From Halocaridina rubra (taxonomy: Eukaryota > Arthropoda > Malacostraca > Decapoda > Atyidae): a stretch of 64,000 bases of DNA. The first letter of the stretch is position 1. The number at the start of each line of letters is the position of its first letter. Under the pieces are notes generated by a model. That model searched no databases. It saw nothing but the letters and a program-made list of their open reading frames with translations, and was not told the origin of the DNA. This document shows, one piece after another, positions 25,094-39,179 of this stretch. Where the stretch lies: the NCBI GenBank assembly GCA_037179515.1, contig JAXCGZ010017041.1:75001-139000 (forward strand), given 5' to 3'. The position numbers were made by a program, and so were the translations under genes.

Positions 25094-26596
25094 CATGGCC
25101 TCTACCGTTTCTCCTGCACCTCCCCAGAGGAGGGAATGGAACTCGACCCCCTCAAGAGGGGTGGACGGTTGTGGGGAAGAAGAGGCCAAGGACGGACTCT
25201 GCCAGCAGCCAAGAGAGTGCTGCTGCCCCAGTTCCCACCCCAGACCCGAAGACCGATGCCATTAGAGAGTCCATCTCTAAGTTTAAAGTCCAGGCTCCTT
25301 CCACTAAAGAGGCATTTGACATAATTAGAGAGTTGGAAGACCAGCTCACCGAGTTTAGCTGCAAAATCAAGCCTAATGTACAGGGTGACTTTATCATCTA
25401 CTCATCCTCTGTAGAAGCCACAGAGAAGATCCATAACCTCAACTCCCTCACTTGGCAGAGATGAACCCTGTTAAAAAAATAAGGAAATATATCCTTAATG
25501 ACTGCCCTGTTGCTTGGTCAGTTGACCTACTAACCAAGCAAACATACATAACTGCTGTCTCACGTTGCTCCTCCAAAATAGAGGGCCAAACTGTCCCCTC
25601 CAAGCAAGTTCTGGTCCACATCTCTGGTCCACCCCCTGCTCAAGTAAACCTCAGCATCTGGGGTAAGTTCAACTTAAGAAATTACACCATAGCACCACTG
25701 AGATGTTTCTGGTGCCAAAGATTTGGGCACCATAAAAACAATTGTCATCTCCCAGATAGATGTACAATCTGCAGTGGGGGACATTTCACTGACTGCTGCC
25801 TCAATAAATTCAAGGCCAAAGAAGCAACAGTTGCCAAGTGCCCAAACTGTAAGGGACACCATCATGCATGGAACAACCACTGCCCAGAAAGGCTGAAGAG
25901 GATTCCTCAAAGAGTCCCTCCCTCTGCCCCTGCCATTAACCACTCACTTCCAACTTCACCCCTGCTACTACCCCCACCTCCAATCCTTGGCAAAGGCCCC
26001 TTCCTACCCAACCCAGACCCAACCTCCCCACCCAAAACCCACCACACAACACTAACTTGGCTCCTGACACACAGATCACACCTCCTACATCTCCCACCCC
26101 TACACCAGCTCCATCCAGCCCATCACATAACACTCACACTCCTACTATCCCCCCAAACATCCCTCACACTTCCTCCATCCCCTCACACAGAACTCACACC
26201 AACATCTTCACCCCATGCAACACTCAAACACGCAATACAGTCACATGAAACACTCAGACCACACATACACCCACTCACCACACGAGGTCCCGGGACCCCA
26301 GACTTAAATCCCATACCCTCACACCTCAACAGCCTATCCAGACATCTTCCTCTGCCTCCTCTTCCCAACAACAAACTCTCTTCACAGTTGATGAGCTCAC
26401 CAACCTTATTACTCAGGCCATCCAGGCAGCAGTTCAACTCCTCGCAACCAACGCCTCTTCTCAAGGTGCCTACAATCAAGTCATTGAAGTAGCCCATTTC
26501 GTCGTCGCCCAAGCCCTCATCGCCAGGAACCACCGCCAGCCTCAACAAACCACCACTCCTACCACCTCCACCTCCTTAAATCATCAAGATGTCTAA
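25094..26596 (+). pseudogene. LINE D ORF1 (gag-like, CCHC zinc knuckles), frameshifted
   Basis: The probable ATG is at 25,094, with frame changes near 25,170, 25,450 and 26,040. The mid part resembles an RRM-like region of I/R1 ORF1 proteins (PSTKEAFDIIRELEDQLTEF, then VLVHISGPPPAQVNLSIWG). Cysteine knuckles follow: CFWCQRFGHHKNNC, CTICSGGHFTDCC and CPNCKGHHHAWNNHC at 25,710-25,890. A long Pro/Thr/Ser-rich linker (26,060-26,250) and a final helix-like segment near 26,390-26,540 end at TAA 26,594-26,596. The protein would coat element RNA. Confidence 0.75.
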
Positions 26597-29500
26597 TCTC
26601 GTAATCCTACACTGGAACGCCCAGGGTCTCAGACACAAGGTACAACACCTGGAAGGCATTGCCAAGGCTGACAACATAGATGTCATCATGATTCTATAAA
26701 CCCTGTGCACGGAGCAAAACACTCCAAAAATCTCAAGTTATAAAGGATTCTACCAGCACTGGTCTCCAGGGTAGAACAGAGGCAGCACCACCTTCATCAA
26801 GAAAAACTTGTTAGCCAAGGAAATTACCCGACCAGTCTTCTGAAGCAAAGATGTCCACGTCCTCGCTGTTAAAATCAAACTTCAGGCAGCTGCATAGATC
26901 TGTGCAACATTTACAGACAACATGATGGTGGCTTAGACCTGACTACACTCTTCGGGTTAGCCAGCCATTGTGATTTGGTAACAGGAGGCGACTTTAACGT
27001 GCATCATCTGCAGGCAGACACACCATGAGCCTGCTGGACGACCAAGAAGACGTCACCCTTCTCAACAATCATGATCCATCTCATGACAGAGGTGGCATAC
27101 TGTACCACACCTTTGTCTCCATCTCCCTAAGGCAAGACGCCACATGGAGAGTTCATCCCCTGGTCACAAGCGACCTCTACAGGAACCATCATGCACTGCC
27201 AAATCCTGAAATCTTCCAAATCCCTGCTCCTCCCCCTCGATGGAATTTCAAGAAGGCCGACTGGATCCGATTCCAGGAGCACCTCAGCAATTGGTTTTCA
27301 GCCTACACACCATACAAAGCTAGTCAATGCCCTGCAAGCTGCAGCAAACTCTTCCATTCCCCTCTGTAAGCCACAACACATCACTCATCATGACAGATGG
27401 TACTACTGTGACAGAGTTAAAGAAGTCAATCACTGGCTCAACGTCATCTGGAAAATGCACACAAAACGTCACACTGAAGACTCCTACAGCACCCTCCAGT
27501 CAGTCAAAGAAATGTCCATGAAGAGACACGTACAATTAAGAGGAAAAGATGGCTAGACTGGTGTTTCACCCTAGATGCTCACACCTCTGTTGGCCAGATG
27601 TGGAGGAGCATTAACTCCTTTGCCAAAGGAAAACCCCTTAAAATCATCCCCCACAGGGATCCTAGCAGGGCAGCAGAAGAACTCTCCATCAAATTAACGG
27701 AAAGAGCAAGCTCCAACCAGCTCCCCATTGCCACCAGAACACCTTTTCAGGGCCTCTCCACGGCAAGATGGGAAGAAATAGAAAAGGCCATCAACACTGA
27801 AGACCAAACAGATGCCCCCTTCTCTCTGACTGAGCTACAAAGAGTAAGCAAAAGCTCTAAGAACACAGCGCCAGGCGCTGATAGAATCATATATGCAATG
27901 ATTCAAAATATGGGGCCCCAATGGGAGCTTGCTCTGGTCTCTCTGATCAATTCAACATACACACAAAGAATCAGACCAGCCTCATGGAACAGAGCAGACA
28001 TTCAGTCCATCCCAAAACCACAGTACCTTGATAACCCTCGCCTAATCTCCCTCCTAAGCTGCCTGAGCAAGATGGCAGAAAAGATGGTATTCAACAGAGT
28101 TCGTTGGAAATACCCACCCTTCCCAGAAAACATGCTTGCCTTCCAGCCTGGTTTAGGTACCTACAAAAACCACGAAAATTGGACCCCCCCAAGGTGGAAT
28201 CCATAGCACCTTCCTCTTTAATTGTCTCATGGAAAAACTCATGAACATTGCACCACCACATGAAGCCAAACTCTTCAATTATGTGGATGACTTTGCATGT
28301 GTCACAATAGGCGCCAGAAGCTCCAACAAGACCCAGCGCTGCCTCACCAAGATTCACTAAGCCTCCATCTCCCTTGGAGTTAAAATCAATGCCCGCAAAA
28401 CCAAGGCCCTCCCCATCCACCAGTTCAGACTAGACACTAGTCTAGTCATAGGTAATGAGACTGTGGACTTGGCAACCAAGCACCCATACCTGGGTGTACA
28501 CATCGACTGCAGACTAACCTTTGGACCCAAAATTCAACACTTGCACGACAATTGCAGCCAGCGACAAATGGTCCTTCGTCGGATGTCGGGCCTCTACGAC
28601 AGTGCATCCTTCAATGTCCTCAAAACCTTCTATGTACAAGCCATTCGCAGCCTCATAGACTATGCTTGTACCACACTCTGGCTACTAAAAGACCAACAGT
28701 AGGACAACACAGAAGTCATACAAAACAACGCCATGCGTACCATGCTAGGAGCCCCCATGTGGACCAAGAGAGAAAACATCCAGATAGAATCCGGATATAT
28801 GCCACTCAAACTTAGAGCTCAGCAAAGTCTAACCCTCTTTGTGGCCAAAATCACCACTGCCCAACATACCTGCCTCGCTGGCACTAATCTCCGGCTAGCC
28901 CCCAATCGCCATCCGGACCACCATTCTAGAACCTGGGCAGCCAAGGTCTGCGCTGGCCTGCAAGCACTGCCAGTCAGGAAGGACATCCTAGCCAAGATAC
29001 AGGACACTCCGCTTCCTGAATACCGATTCCCACCCCCATGGAACGACCAACCACTCAACATAAAGATCAAGCTCCCTGACAACCCCAAAAGCTCAGTAAA
29101 GCCGGTTGTCCTTAAAAACATATACAAGGACAAAATTCAGAGCTGGAGGAGGACGAACTTCCAAGTCTTCTACACTGACAGCTCAGTAAATCAAGAAACT
29201 GGAGCCTCGGTCACAGCCATCACCATCGGAAACCACGTCCAATCCTGTAGACTGTCAAACTCCTGCTCATCGCTCCAGACTGAGCTAGTTTCCATAGCCA
29301 ACACCCTCAACTTCTTTACCCAGCAAGGTGCTGACTATGCCCTAATTCTCTCTGACTCTAAAGATACCTTACAGGCCATCAAGAAGCCACTCCTCAGAGA
29401 CAATGTACCCAACATCACCACCATTCTCAGCCACTACCACAGGACAATCAACCTTGGAAAAACCATCACTCTTGCCTTGATATCCGGCCATGTCGGCATC

Positions 29501-30021
29501 AAGGGAAATGAGGAAGCTGATCAAGAAGCCAAACAAGCCACTCTTAGAGCAGAAATCCAAAAATCTCTGCCTCCTGGGATTCAACAGATAAAAACCAAAG
29601 CCACCAAGTCACTCCTTAACGTCTTAATAATTAGACACAACCTGTGCACAGATCCTGGCTACCCCTCCACTTGGTGGTACAAAGCCAATACCAATCTTCA
29701 GCGAATCACCCTTCCTAAGAACTTTTGACAAACATGGCGGTCAATGTGTATCGTCTCAGACTCGGATACAAGTGCACCTGGTGAATAGTGGATGATATCA
29801 TCAGGGAATGCACCTTTTGCCAGGTAGCCTCACCACATCCACTGCTCCACTATGTCCTTGAATGTGATGCCTTTTCAGAAATTCGATGGAAAACTGGTGC
29901 CCCTGCAACATCCAGCGTAGATCCAAATGCCCTTCATGTTGCCAGCTCCATAATCAGACTAGCAACAAACAACTACATGAACAGTCTACTGAATACCATC
30001 AGTCAATACCCTCCACCCAGA
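26589..30021 (+). pseudogene. LINE D ORF2 (endonuclease, RT, RNase H), many lesions
   Basis: The ATG at 26,589 overlaps the ORF1 stop by 8 bp. The endonuclease start LVILHWNAQGLRHKVQHLEG is followed by a stop at about 26,697, and more stops follow to 27,000. The RT has KNTAPGADRIIYAMI (about 27,860), SWNRADIQSIPKP (about 27,980) and, after a frameshift, the catalytic YVDDFA (about 28,280), then HPYLGVHIDCRLTFG (about 28,480). RNase H HI spans about 29,150-29,560, with YTDSS, the Glu of LQTELVSIA, LSDSKDTLQAI and SGHVGIKGNEEAD. A Cys/His cluster, CTFCQVASPHPLLHYVLEC, lies near 29,811. All four RNase H acidic positions appear retained. Confidence 0.8.
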
Positions 30022-30186
30022 TAACTATGTAATAACTCTTATTCTTCACCAAAACATGAGTTCATGAGGTTGAGAACCAATTTCTCAACCTATCCAGAGC
30101 CACTAAAAGAATATTTATTTGATGTAAACTAATATTCCTCAGCTGAACACTTATGTTTTCTACGATCTTTACAGATTGGTACAACC

Positions 30187-30316
30187 TCACCTGTGGGCCA
30201 AAATGGGAAAGTCCAGTCGCCCTCAAGAGAGAATACCACCACCAATCAGCGAATATTACCCCACCTGCGGGCCAAAATGGGAAGGTCCGGTCACCCTCAA
30301 GGGAGAATATCAGCGA
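30187..30316 (+). repeat. Tandem repeat in the LINE D 3' UTR
   Basis: Two imperfect copies of a unit of about 70 bp (gggccaaaatgggaa...tcaag(g/a)gagaata) directly before the A-tail. Confidence 0.75.
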
Positions 30317-31997
30317 AAAAAAAAAGACGGATGCTAAGACTTTGGCCTCAACTCGACGATCACCTCTGTCACACAGGCAGAGTAGAATAGAGGACATTGC
30401 AATTGCAGAAACAGAAACATCACACAGTTGATAATCGGAAAACTGAAGGACGAATATATATTTATTAGACACAGCTAACCAGAAATAGTTTCGTTACTAT
30501 AAGAGCATACAAAACCATTAATTATTTGCCTGCATTAGCATAAAGCAATTTATTGACAATAAATGAAGAATAAGCGAGACAATACAGTTCCTTAAATTGT
30601 GGGTAACCATAAACGTTTGGGATGCCAAACGGGCAAAACTACTAACTAATTATTTCCTGTTTATGCCAACAGGGCAAAATTACTTATTAATTATTTGCAG
30701 TTTATAGCATAAAAGACTTTAGCTAAATTAATAATTATATGCAATTTATAGCAAAAAAAAAACAACACGTTATTTACGAGTATTTACGTAAAAAAATTTA
30801 TTTACGATGATAGAAAAGGGTGAAATGAAATTAGAAATTGTTAGGAGAAGGGCTAGAATCCTACGTGATAATGAGCAATTTTCTGAGGACGAGATTTTAC
30901 TTTTGCATCCTTAATGAAAGAAATTTCTTATCAATGTATATTGGCAGTAATTTCCAGGTCAAGGAATTAAATTTGGCTAATGGGATTTCAGTTAGGTAAT
31001 CTACAAAAGTTCGTTTTGCATAAGAATGGACTCTGAAAAAAATTTCTTAGGATTTGACCAGTAAAGGACTTGATCAGTAACGAATTTAACCAGTTTCTCA
31101 AATTCCCAAATTGCTCGACCAACGAGCTTTACCATACACTATCTCTCAAATTGTCTGTGCCAGATGAATTCCTGTGAAGATGCCACATAATAAAAGGTTT
31201 GAAGTAAGCTTGACTGCTGAGGCGAGATCTTGCCTCTGGGATGTTTGGCTGCCAATTCAGAGCAATTAAGTATCCCTCTTGGCGACGTCATCATTCGGTC
31301 CCCTGTAGGATATATATTCAGAGCAGTAATTGGTCCTATAATATTCGAGGGCTACTGTAGTTGTAGCTCCTGGCAGGCAATAATGGCAGAGATGCAAGTT
31401 AGAGACAGTATTTTAGTTGCAACAAGCGGAAGGAAATAAAAAAAATCTAGATATATTATAGGCAAAATAGGTTACCGGCGAACAATCTCCAAAACATTCT
31501 CTACGTTGCAGGAGACGGACTTTGAAGTATTCAAATAATAAAGAAGCTACTGAAATGTATCTAGACAAGCTAATGACTTATTAGCGGGGTCAAATTTATA
31601 AAAATATTATCATCAAGAGCAATTTTTATAATATAGCAAAATTTATCAGCAAAAGCTATTTTATCATAAGAAAATTGCATAAACAACGTATTTACAAGAT
31701 ACGTCATCATTACGTCATTACTACGTCATCACTACATAAGAGAAAAGCAGATAACAGAGAAATAGGAGGGAGCTTTCTATATAGGGATCATGCTTTCTAC
31801 AAGTGCAATAATATTAAACAAGATATATTTAAAATTAGCTATATACTGAACTGTAAATTGCAAATGATCATAATCTGCGAAATGCAAGGAGTGAGATTTT
31901 TTAGAGAAAAGAAAAGAAAAGACTGTTAAAATACACTAAAATCAGTAATAAGGCATCTATAAAGACCTCTGGTGACTTGGAGCAAAACACTGTCACA

Positions 31998-32112
31998 CCC
32001 CTGACTGGGATTCGAACCTCTAAGCACAATTACTGTGCCAAGTGGTGTAGTTGATAGCATCTTGGCACAGTAATTGTCTTAGGTTCGAATCCCAGTCAGG
32101 GGTAAAATATGA

Positions 32113-32116
<4 letters not shown>
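31998..32116. repeat. (AT)n-bounded tRNA-like fold-back, locus 2 (split by the LTR element)
   Basis: The left arm cccctgactgggattcgaac and the right arm gttcgaatcccagtcagggg are exact complements. The inner stem cacaattactgtgccaag / cttggcacagtaattgt surrounds a loop (tggtgtagttgatagcat) that is a tRNA A-box/D-arm-like piece. The anticodon and T regions are thus inverted around the D arm. The left family flank (tcaaataaacacattaacat...) sits at 14,764-14,809, on the other side of the LTR element. The right flank ends attcat and meets (AT)n. Confidence 0.85.

Positions 32117-32190
<74 letters not shown>
32117..32190 (+). repeat. (AT)n microsatellite
   Basis: AT dinucleotide between two fold-back structures. 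Confidence 0.96.
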
Positions 32191-32191
<1 letters not shown>

Positions 32192-32213
32192 CACTGAACT
32201 GTTAACATACAGT

Positions 32214-32585
<372 letters not shown>

Positions 32586-32633
32586 AATAAGCACATTACA
32601 TATGTGAAAACATGAATAATTTTTTTTTTTTTT

Positions 32634-32705
32634 TACCCCGACCGGGACTCGAACCTAGGACTTATGATTACTAAGTCAAGGCGCTACCACTACACCACAG
32701 AAGGT
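32634..32705 (-). tRNA. tRNA-like sequence, left unit 1
   Basis: Same 72-nt body as at 34,097. The adjacent downstream run is expanded (tttttttttttttt on the plus strand at 32,621-32,634). Confidence 0.45.
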
Positions 32706-32904
32706 TAAAAGGAATCCAACCTTATAGCTTATATCTGCTATACTTAGGAATGAACGCATTCTAACTGAATGCCACTATGTTCATATTACAGATTCCCCAA
32801 CCTCATTCGTGGCTTCATTTTAGCATTTAATTCAATTCCCAATCTCATTCGGGCATGAAATATCAAATAAGCACATTACATATGTGAAAACATGAATAAT
32901 TTTT

Positions 32905-32976
32905 TACCCCGACCGGGACTCGAACCTAGGACTTATGATTACTAAGTCAAGGCGCTACCACTACACCACAGAAGGT
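32905..32976 (-). tRNA. tRNA-like sequence, left unit 2
   Basis: Body identical to its neighbours; the variants of this unit lie in its flank (about 33,010-33,100). Confidence 0.45.
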
Positions 32977-33175
32977 TAAAAGGAATCCAACCTTATAGCT
33001 TATATCTGCTATGCTTAGGAATGAACGCATTCTAACTGAATGCCACTATGTTCATATTACAGATTCCCCAACCTCACTCGTGGCTTCATTTTAGCCTTTA
33101 ATTCAATTCCCAATCTCATTCGGGCATGAAATATCAAATAAGCACATTACATATGTGAAAACATGAATAATTTTT

Positions 33176-33247
33176 TACCCCGACCGGGACTCGAACCTAG
33201 GACTTATGATTACTAAGTCAAGGCGCTACCACTACACCACAGAAGGT
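33176..33247 (-). tRNA. tRNA-like sequence, left unit 3
   Basis: Body identical to its neighbours; the flank carries cattataactg in place of cattctaactg. Confidence 0.45.
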
Positions 33248-33446
33248 TAAAAGGAATCCAACCTTATAGCTTATATCTGCTATACTTAGGAATGAACGCA
33301 TTATAACTGAATGCCACTATGTTCATATTACAGATTCCCCAACCTCACTCGTGGCTTCATTTTAGCATTTAATTCAATTCCCAATCTCATTCGGGCATGA
33401 AATATCAAATAAGCACATTACATATGTGAAAACATGAATAATTTTT

Positions 33447-33518
33447 TACCCCGACCGGGACTCGAACCTAGGACTTATGATTACTAAGTCAAGGCGCTAC
33501 CACTACACCACAGAAGGT
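33447..33518 (-). tRNA. tRNA-like sequence, left unit 4
   Basis: Body identical; the flank has an atgaatgcatt variant near 33,565. Confidence 0.45.
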
Positions 33519-33717
33519 TAAAAGGAATCCAACCTTATAGCTTATATCTGCTATACTTAGGAATGAATGCATTCTAACTGAATGCCACTATGTTCATATT
33601 ACAGATTCCCCAACCTCACTCGTGGCTTCATTTTAGCATTTAATTCAATTCCCAATCTCATTCGGGCATGAAATATCAAATAAGCACATTACATATGTGA
33701 AAACATGAATAATTTTT

Positions 33718-33789
33718 TACCCCGACCGGGACTCGAACCTAGGACTTATGATTACTAAGTCAAGGCGCTACCACTACACCACAGAAGGT
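33718..33789 (-). tRNA. tRNA-like sequence, left unit 5 (innermost)
   Basis: Body identical; this unit is cut short at the pivot (33,933) and lacks its last 19 bp. Confidence 0.45.
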
Positions 33790-34096
33790 TAAAAGGAATC
33801 CAACCTTATAGCTTATATCTGCTATACTTAGGAATGAACGCATTCTAACTGAATGCCACTATGTTCATATTACAGATTCCCCAACCTCACTCGTGGCTTC
33901 ATTTTAGCATTTAATTCAATTCCCAATCTCATTATTTGATATTTCATGCCCGAATGAAATTGGGAATTGAATTAAATGCTAAAATGAAGCCACGAGTGAG
34001 GTTGGGGAATCTGTAATATGAACATAGTGGCATTCAGTTAGAATGCGTTCATTCCTAAGTATAGCAGATATAAGCTATAAGGTTGGATTCCTTTTA

Positions 34097-34168
34097 ACCT
34101 TCTGTGGTGTAGTGGTAGCGCCTTGACTTAGTAATCATAAGTCCTAGGTTCGAGTCCCGGTCGGGGTA
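34097..34168 (+). tRNA. tRNA-like sequence, right unit 1 (described in full)
   Basis: An A box fits (TGGTGTAGTGGTAG) and the B box is perfect (GGTTCGAGTCC). The D stem is GGTG/CGCC. The anticodon stem ACTTA/TAAGT encloses the loop GTAATCA, which has U33 and would give anticodon AAT (Ile), but C37 is unusual. In the T stem CTAGG/CCCGG one pair fails. The acceptor ACCTTCT/TCGGGGT pairs at five of seven positions including wobbles. TTTT at 34,183 could terminate Pol III. Probably a tRNA-derived or decayed tRNA sequence that may still be transcribed; charging by a synthetase is doubtful. Confidence 0.5.
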
Positions 34169-34367
34169 AAAAATTATTCATGTTTTCACATATGTAATGT
34201 GCTTATTTGATATTTCATGCCCGAATGAGATTGGGAATTGAATTAAATGCTAAAATGAAGCCACGAGTGAGGTTGGGGAATCTGTAATATGAACATAGTG
34301 GCATTCAGTTAGAATGCGTTCATTCCTAAGTATAGCAGATATAAGCTATAAGGTTGGATTCCTTTTA

Positions 34368-34439
34368 ACCTTCTGTGGTGTAGTGGTAGCGCCTTGACTT
34401 AGTAATCATAAGTCCTAGGTTCGAGTCCCGGTCGGGGTA
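34368..34439 (+). tRNA. tRNA-like sequence, right unit 2
   Basis: Identical to the copy at 34,097. Confidence 0.45.
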
Positions 34440-34638
34440 AAAAATTATTCATGTTTTCACATATGTAATGTGCTTATTTGATATTTCATGCCCGAATGAG
34501 ATTGGGAATTGAATTAAATGCTAAAATGAAGCCACGAGTGAGGTTGGGGAATCTGTAATATGAACATAGTGGCATTCAGTTAGAATGCGTTCATTCCTAA
34601 GTATAGCAGATATAAGCTATAAGGTTGGATTCCTTTTA

Positions 34639-34710
34639 ACCTTCTGTGGTGTAGTGGTAGCGCCTTGACTGAGTAATCATAAGTCCTAGGTTCGAGTCCC
34701 GGTCGGGGTA
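34639..34710 (+). tRNA. tRNA-like sequence, right unit 3
   Basis: One change, ACTTA to ACTGA, breaks a pair of the anticodon stem. Confidence 0.4.
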
Positions 34711-34909
34711 AAAAATTATTCATGTTTTCACATATGTAATGTGCTTATTTGATATTTCATGCCCGAATGAGATTGGGAATTGAATTAAATGCTAAAATGA
34801 AGCCACGAGTGAGGTTGGGGAATCTGTAATATGAACATAGTGGCATTCAGTTAGAATGCGTTCATTCCTAAGTATAGCAGATATAAGCTATAAGGTTGGA
34901 TTCCTTTTA

Positions 34910-34981
34910 ACCTTCTGTGGTGTAGTGGTAGCGCCTTGACTTAGTAATCATAAGTCCTAGGTTCGAGTCCCGGTCGGGGTA
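34910..34981 (+). tRNA. tRNA-like sequence, right unit 4
   Basis: Identical to the copy at 34,097. Confidence 0.45.
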
Positions 34982-35180
34982 AAAAATTATTCATGTTTTC
35001 ACATATGTAATGTGCTTATTTGATATTTCATGCCCGAATGAGATTGGGAATTGAATTAAATGCTAAAATGAAGCCACGAGTGAGGTTGGGGAATCTGTAA
35101 TATGAACATAGTGGCATTCAGTTAGAATGCGTTCATTCCTAAGTATAGCAGATATAAGCTATAAGGTTGGATTCCTTTTA

Positions 35181-35252
35181 ACCTTCTGTGGTGTAGTGGT
35201 AGCGCCTTGACTTAGTAATCATAAGTCCTAGGTTCGAGTCCCGGTCGGGGTA
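35181..35252 (+). tRNA. tRNA-like sequence, right unit 5
   Basis: Body identical; the unit is cut at attcat (35,265), so the downstream TTTT is replaced by (AT)n. Confidence 0.45.
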
Positions 35253-35260
35253 AAAAATTA

Positions 35261-35265
<5 letters not shown>

Positions 35266-35335
<70 letters not shown>
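35266..35335 (+). repeat. (AT)n microsatellite
   Basis: Right border of the palindrome. Confidence 0.95.
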
Positions 35336-35337
<2 letters not shown>

Positions 35338-35584
35338 TATCATATTCACAGTATTAAAGAGTTAGAGCTTTTGCTAGAAAGCATTAAAACATTTACATAT
35401 TGCACTTAATGTTTCAATATATTCACCCTTTTGCCGAATTTAAGTCAGCAGAGATAAATAAAATATTATCTTACATTTGAAATATGAATGTGCATTGCTC
35501 ACAAGATGCTGTTGATAAAAAAATAGATTTCATAGTATATTCTATATCATAATATTATGACCTGTTCATCTGAAATATTTCAAG

Positions 35585-35825
35585 TACAGATTGTCTCCTA
35601 CGTACGACAGAATTCTGTTCCGACCAATCGGTAGTAACTCGGACTGGTTGTAAGTCGGATCATTTAATTAAATGCAAAACTGTAAAGAAGGGACTGTCGT
35701 GTACTAAACACCAACAGCATATCATCTTTAGATCACTCTTTCAGCCTTTTTTATTTTTTAAAGACATAAATATTGTAGACAGGTTGTCATAAGTCAAGAA
35801 CGTCGCAAGTCGGAGACCTCCTGTA
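35585..35825. mobile_element. Possible TA-target MITE
   Basis: The ends are TACAG...CTGTA. The left end continues attgtctcctacgtacgac, and the inverted right end continues gaggtctccgacttgcgac, so the outer about 25 bp are imperfect inverted repeats. Ends of this kind, with a TA target, suit Tc1/mariner/pogo-type non-autonomous elements. There is no transposase ORF. The rest of 35,336-36,020 is AT-rich with nothing recognised. Confidence 0.35.
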
Positions 35826-36074
35826 ATGATGACAGCAGGGCAAAGAGAAAAATAAAGTCATGACAGCAAATTAAGAGCTCAAATTCATGACAAAATAACA
35901 AAAATAAATAGTATCGCAAAATAACTCTGACCACTTTGGCATTTGAATATATACATTTTAAATGCATAAAAAAACCTGCTAATATGCTTTTGCCTCGCAA
36001 TATAGCCAAAACTATTTAACATGACAATGAGTAGTTTAGCTATGCATGACCCAGCAGGGATTTTGGATCACTAT

Positions 36075-36640
<566 letters not shown>

Positions 36641-36825
36641 AGATTGGGATAGGATAGGAGGGGAAAAAGGAGAGGGGATTAAGGATATAAGGGAATTGGA
36701 GGGAAAAGCACGAAAATTAAATAAAGTAAGAGATAAAAAGAGAGGAGCAGACCCTCGTGCTAAGTAGACAAGTAAGATAAGTATGATAAGTATCACTGAG
36801 TACAAAAATGAAGTCAATCAGGAAT

Positions 36826-37352
36826 CGGAGTTACAGAAATATTTATGTAACCTATGTGAGACCAAAGCTTGAACATGCAGCCCCCTTTTGGAATCCACTC
36901 TTGAAAAAACAAGTAATTAAGCAGGAAAAGTTCGAAGGCATGCCACGAATTAGTGCTTGATATACGCAATCTCCATTATGAGGAGAGGCTTACCATCACT
37001 CGAAGCTAAAAGAATAATGGGGATAAGGTGACGGTTTTTAAATTCCATCATGGTTATGACAGACCGGATATGGATCGATATTTTGATATGACTGGCACTA
37101 GAACGAGGGGTCATAGTTTGAAACTTCGTAAAAAAAAAAAACTTCTTTGCAGGATGTAAGGAAGTACTTTTTTAGTATAAGAGTAGTTGATGACTAGAAT
37201 TCGCTAAACAAGGAGGTAGTTAATGCTAACTCAAGCCATTGATTTAAGGACAAGAGTGATAAGCATCACAAAGTACAAAAATGGAACAGATCAGGAGACG
37301 GGTAATTACGAGCATGGGTCTCTTTCCTCTAAGCACAATTAGGTAATTACAC
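36826..37352 (+). mobile_element. LINE A 3' fragment, diverged, with tail
   Basis: Matches about 13,520-14,050 of LINE A copy 1, with frameshifts and small deletions. It ends acaattaggtaatta, one tail unit. Confidence 0.8.
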
Positions 37353-37407
37353 AATATATCTAATATTAGCAAAAAGGACTGAGTCGATCAGAAAAGAATG
37401 CAATGAA

Positions 37408-39179
<1,772 letters not shown>

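Larger units (their letters stand above)
23781..30324 (+). mobile_element. LINE D, complete I-superfamily non-LTR retrotransposon
   Basis: A 6.5-kb insertion in the LTR, antisense to it, with a 10-bp target duplication AGACGGATGC (23,771-23,780 and 30,325-30,334) and an A-tail. It has a repeated 5' UTR, a gag-like ORF1 with CCHC knuckles, and an ORF2 with AP endonuclease, RT and RNase H. RNase H in a LINE ORF2, together with ORF1 knuckles, points to the I superfamily. Numerous stops and frameshifts make it inactive. The complete 5' end suggests a full-length insertion. Confidence 0.88.
22395..31997 (-). repeat. 5' LTR of the Gmr1-like element, in three pieces
   Basis: LTR sequence is at 22,395-22,450, 23,522-23,780 and 30,325-31,997. 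The gaps are a CR1-like LINE fragment and LINE D. The remaining pieces follow the 3' LTR in order and orientation. The LTR would carry the element promoter, but I see no unambiguous core elements. Short ORFs in 30,325-31,997 are not supported. Confidence 0.85.

Noticed and set aside
34097..34168. A functional tRNA-Ile(AAT) gene cluster
   Set aside because: Two acceptor pairs and one T-stem pair fail and position 37 is C, so I report it as tRNA-like only.
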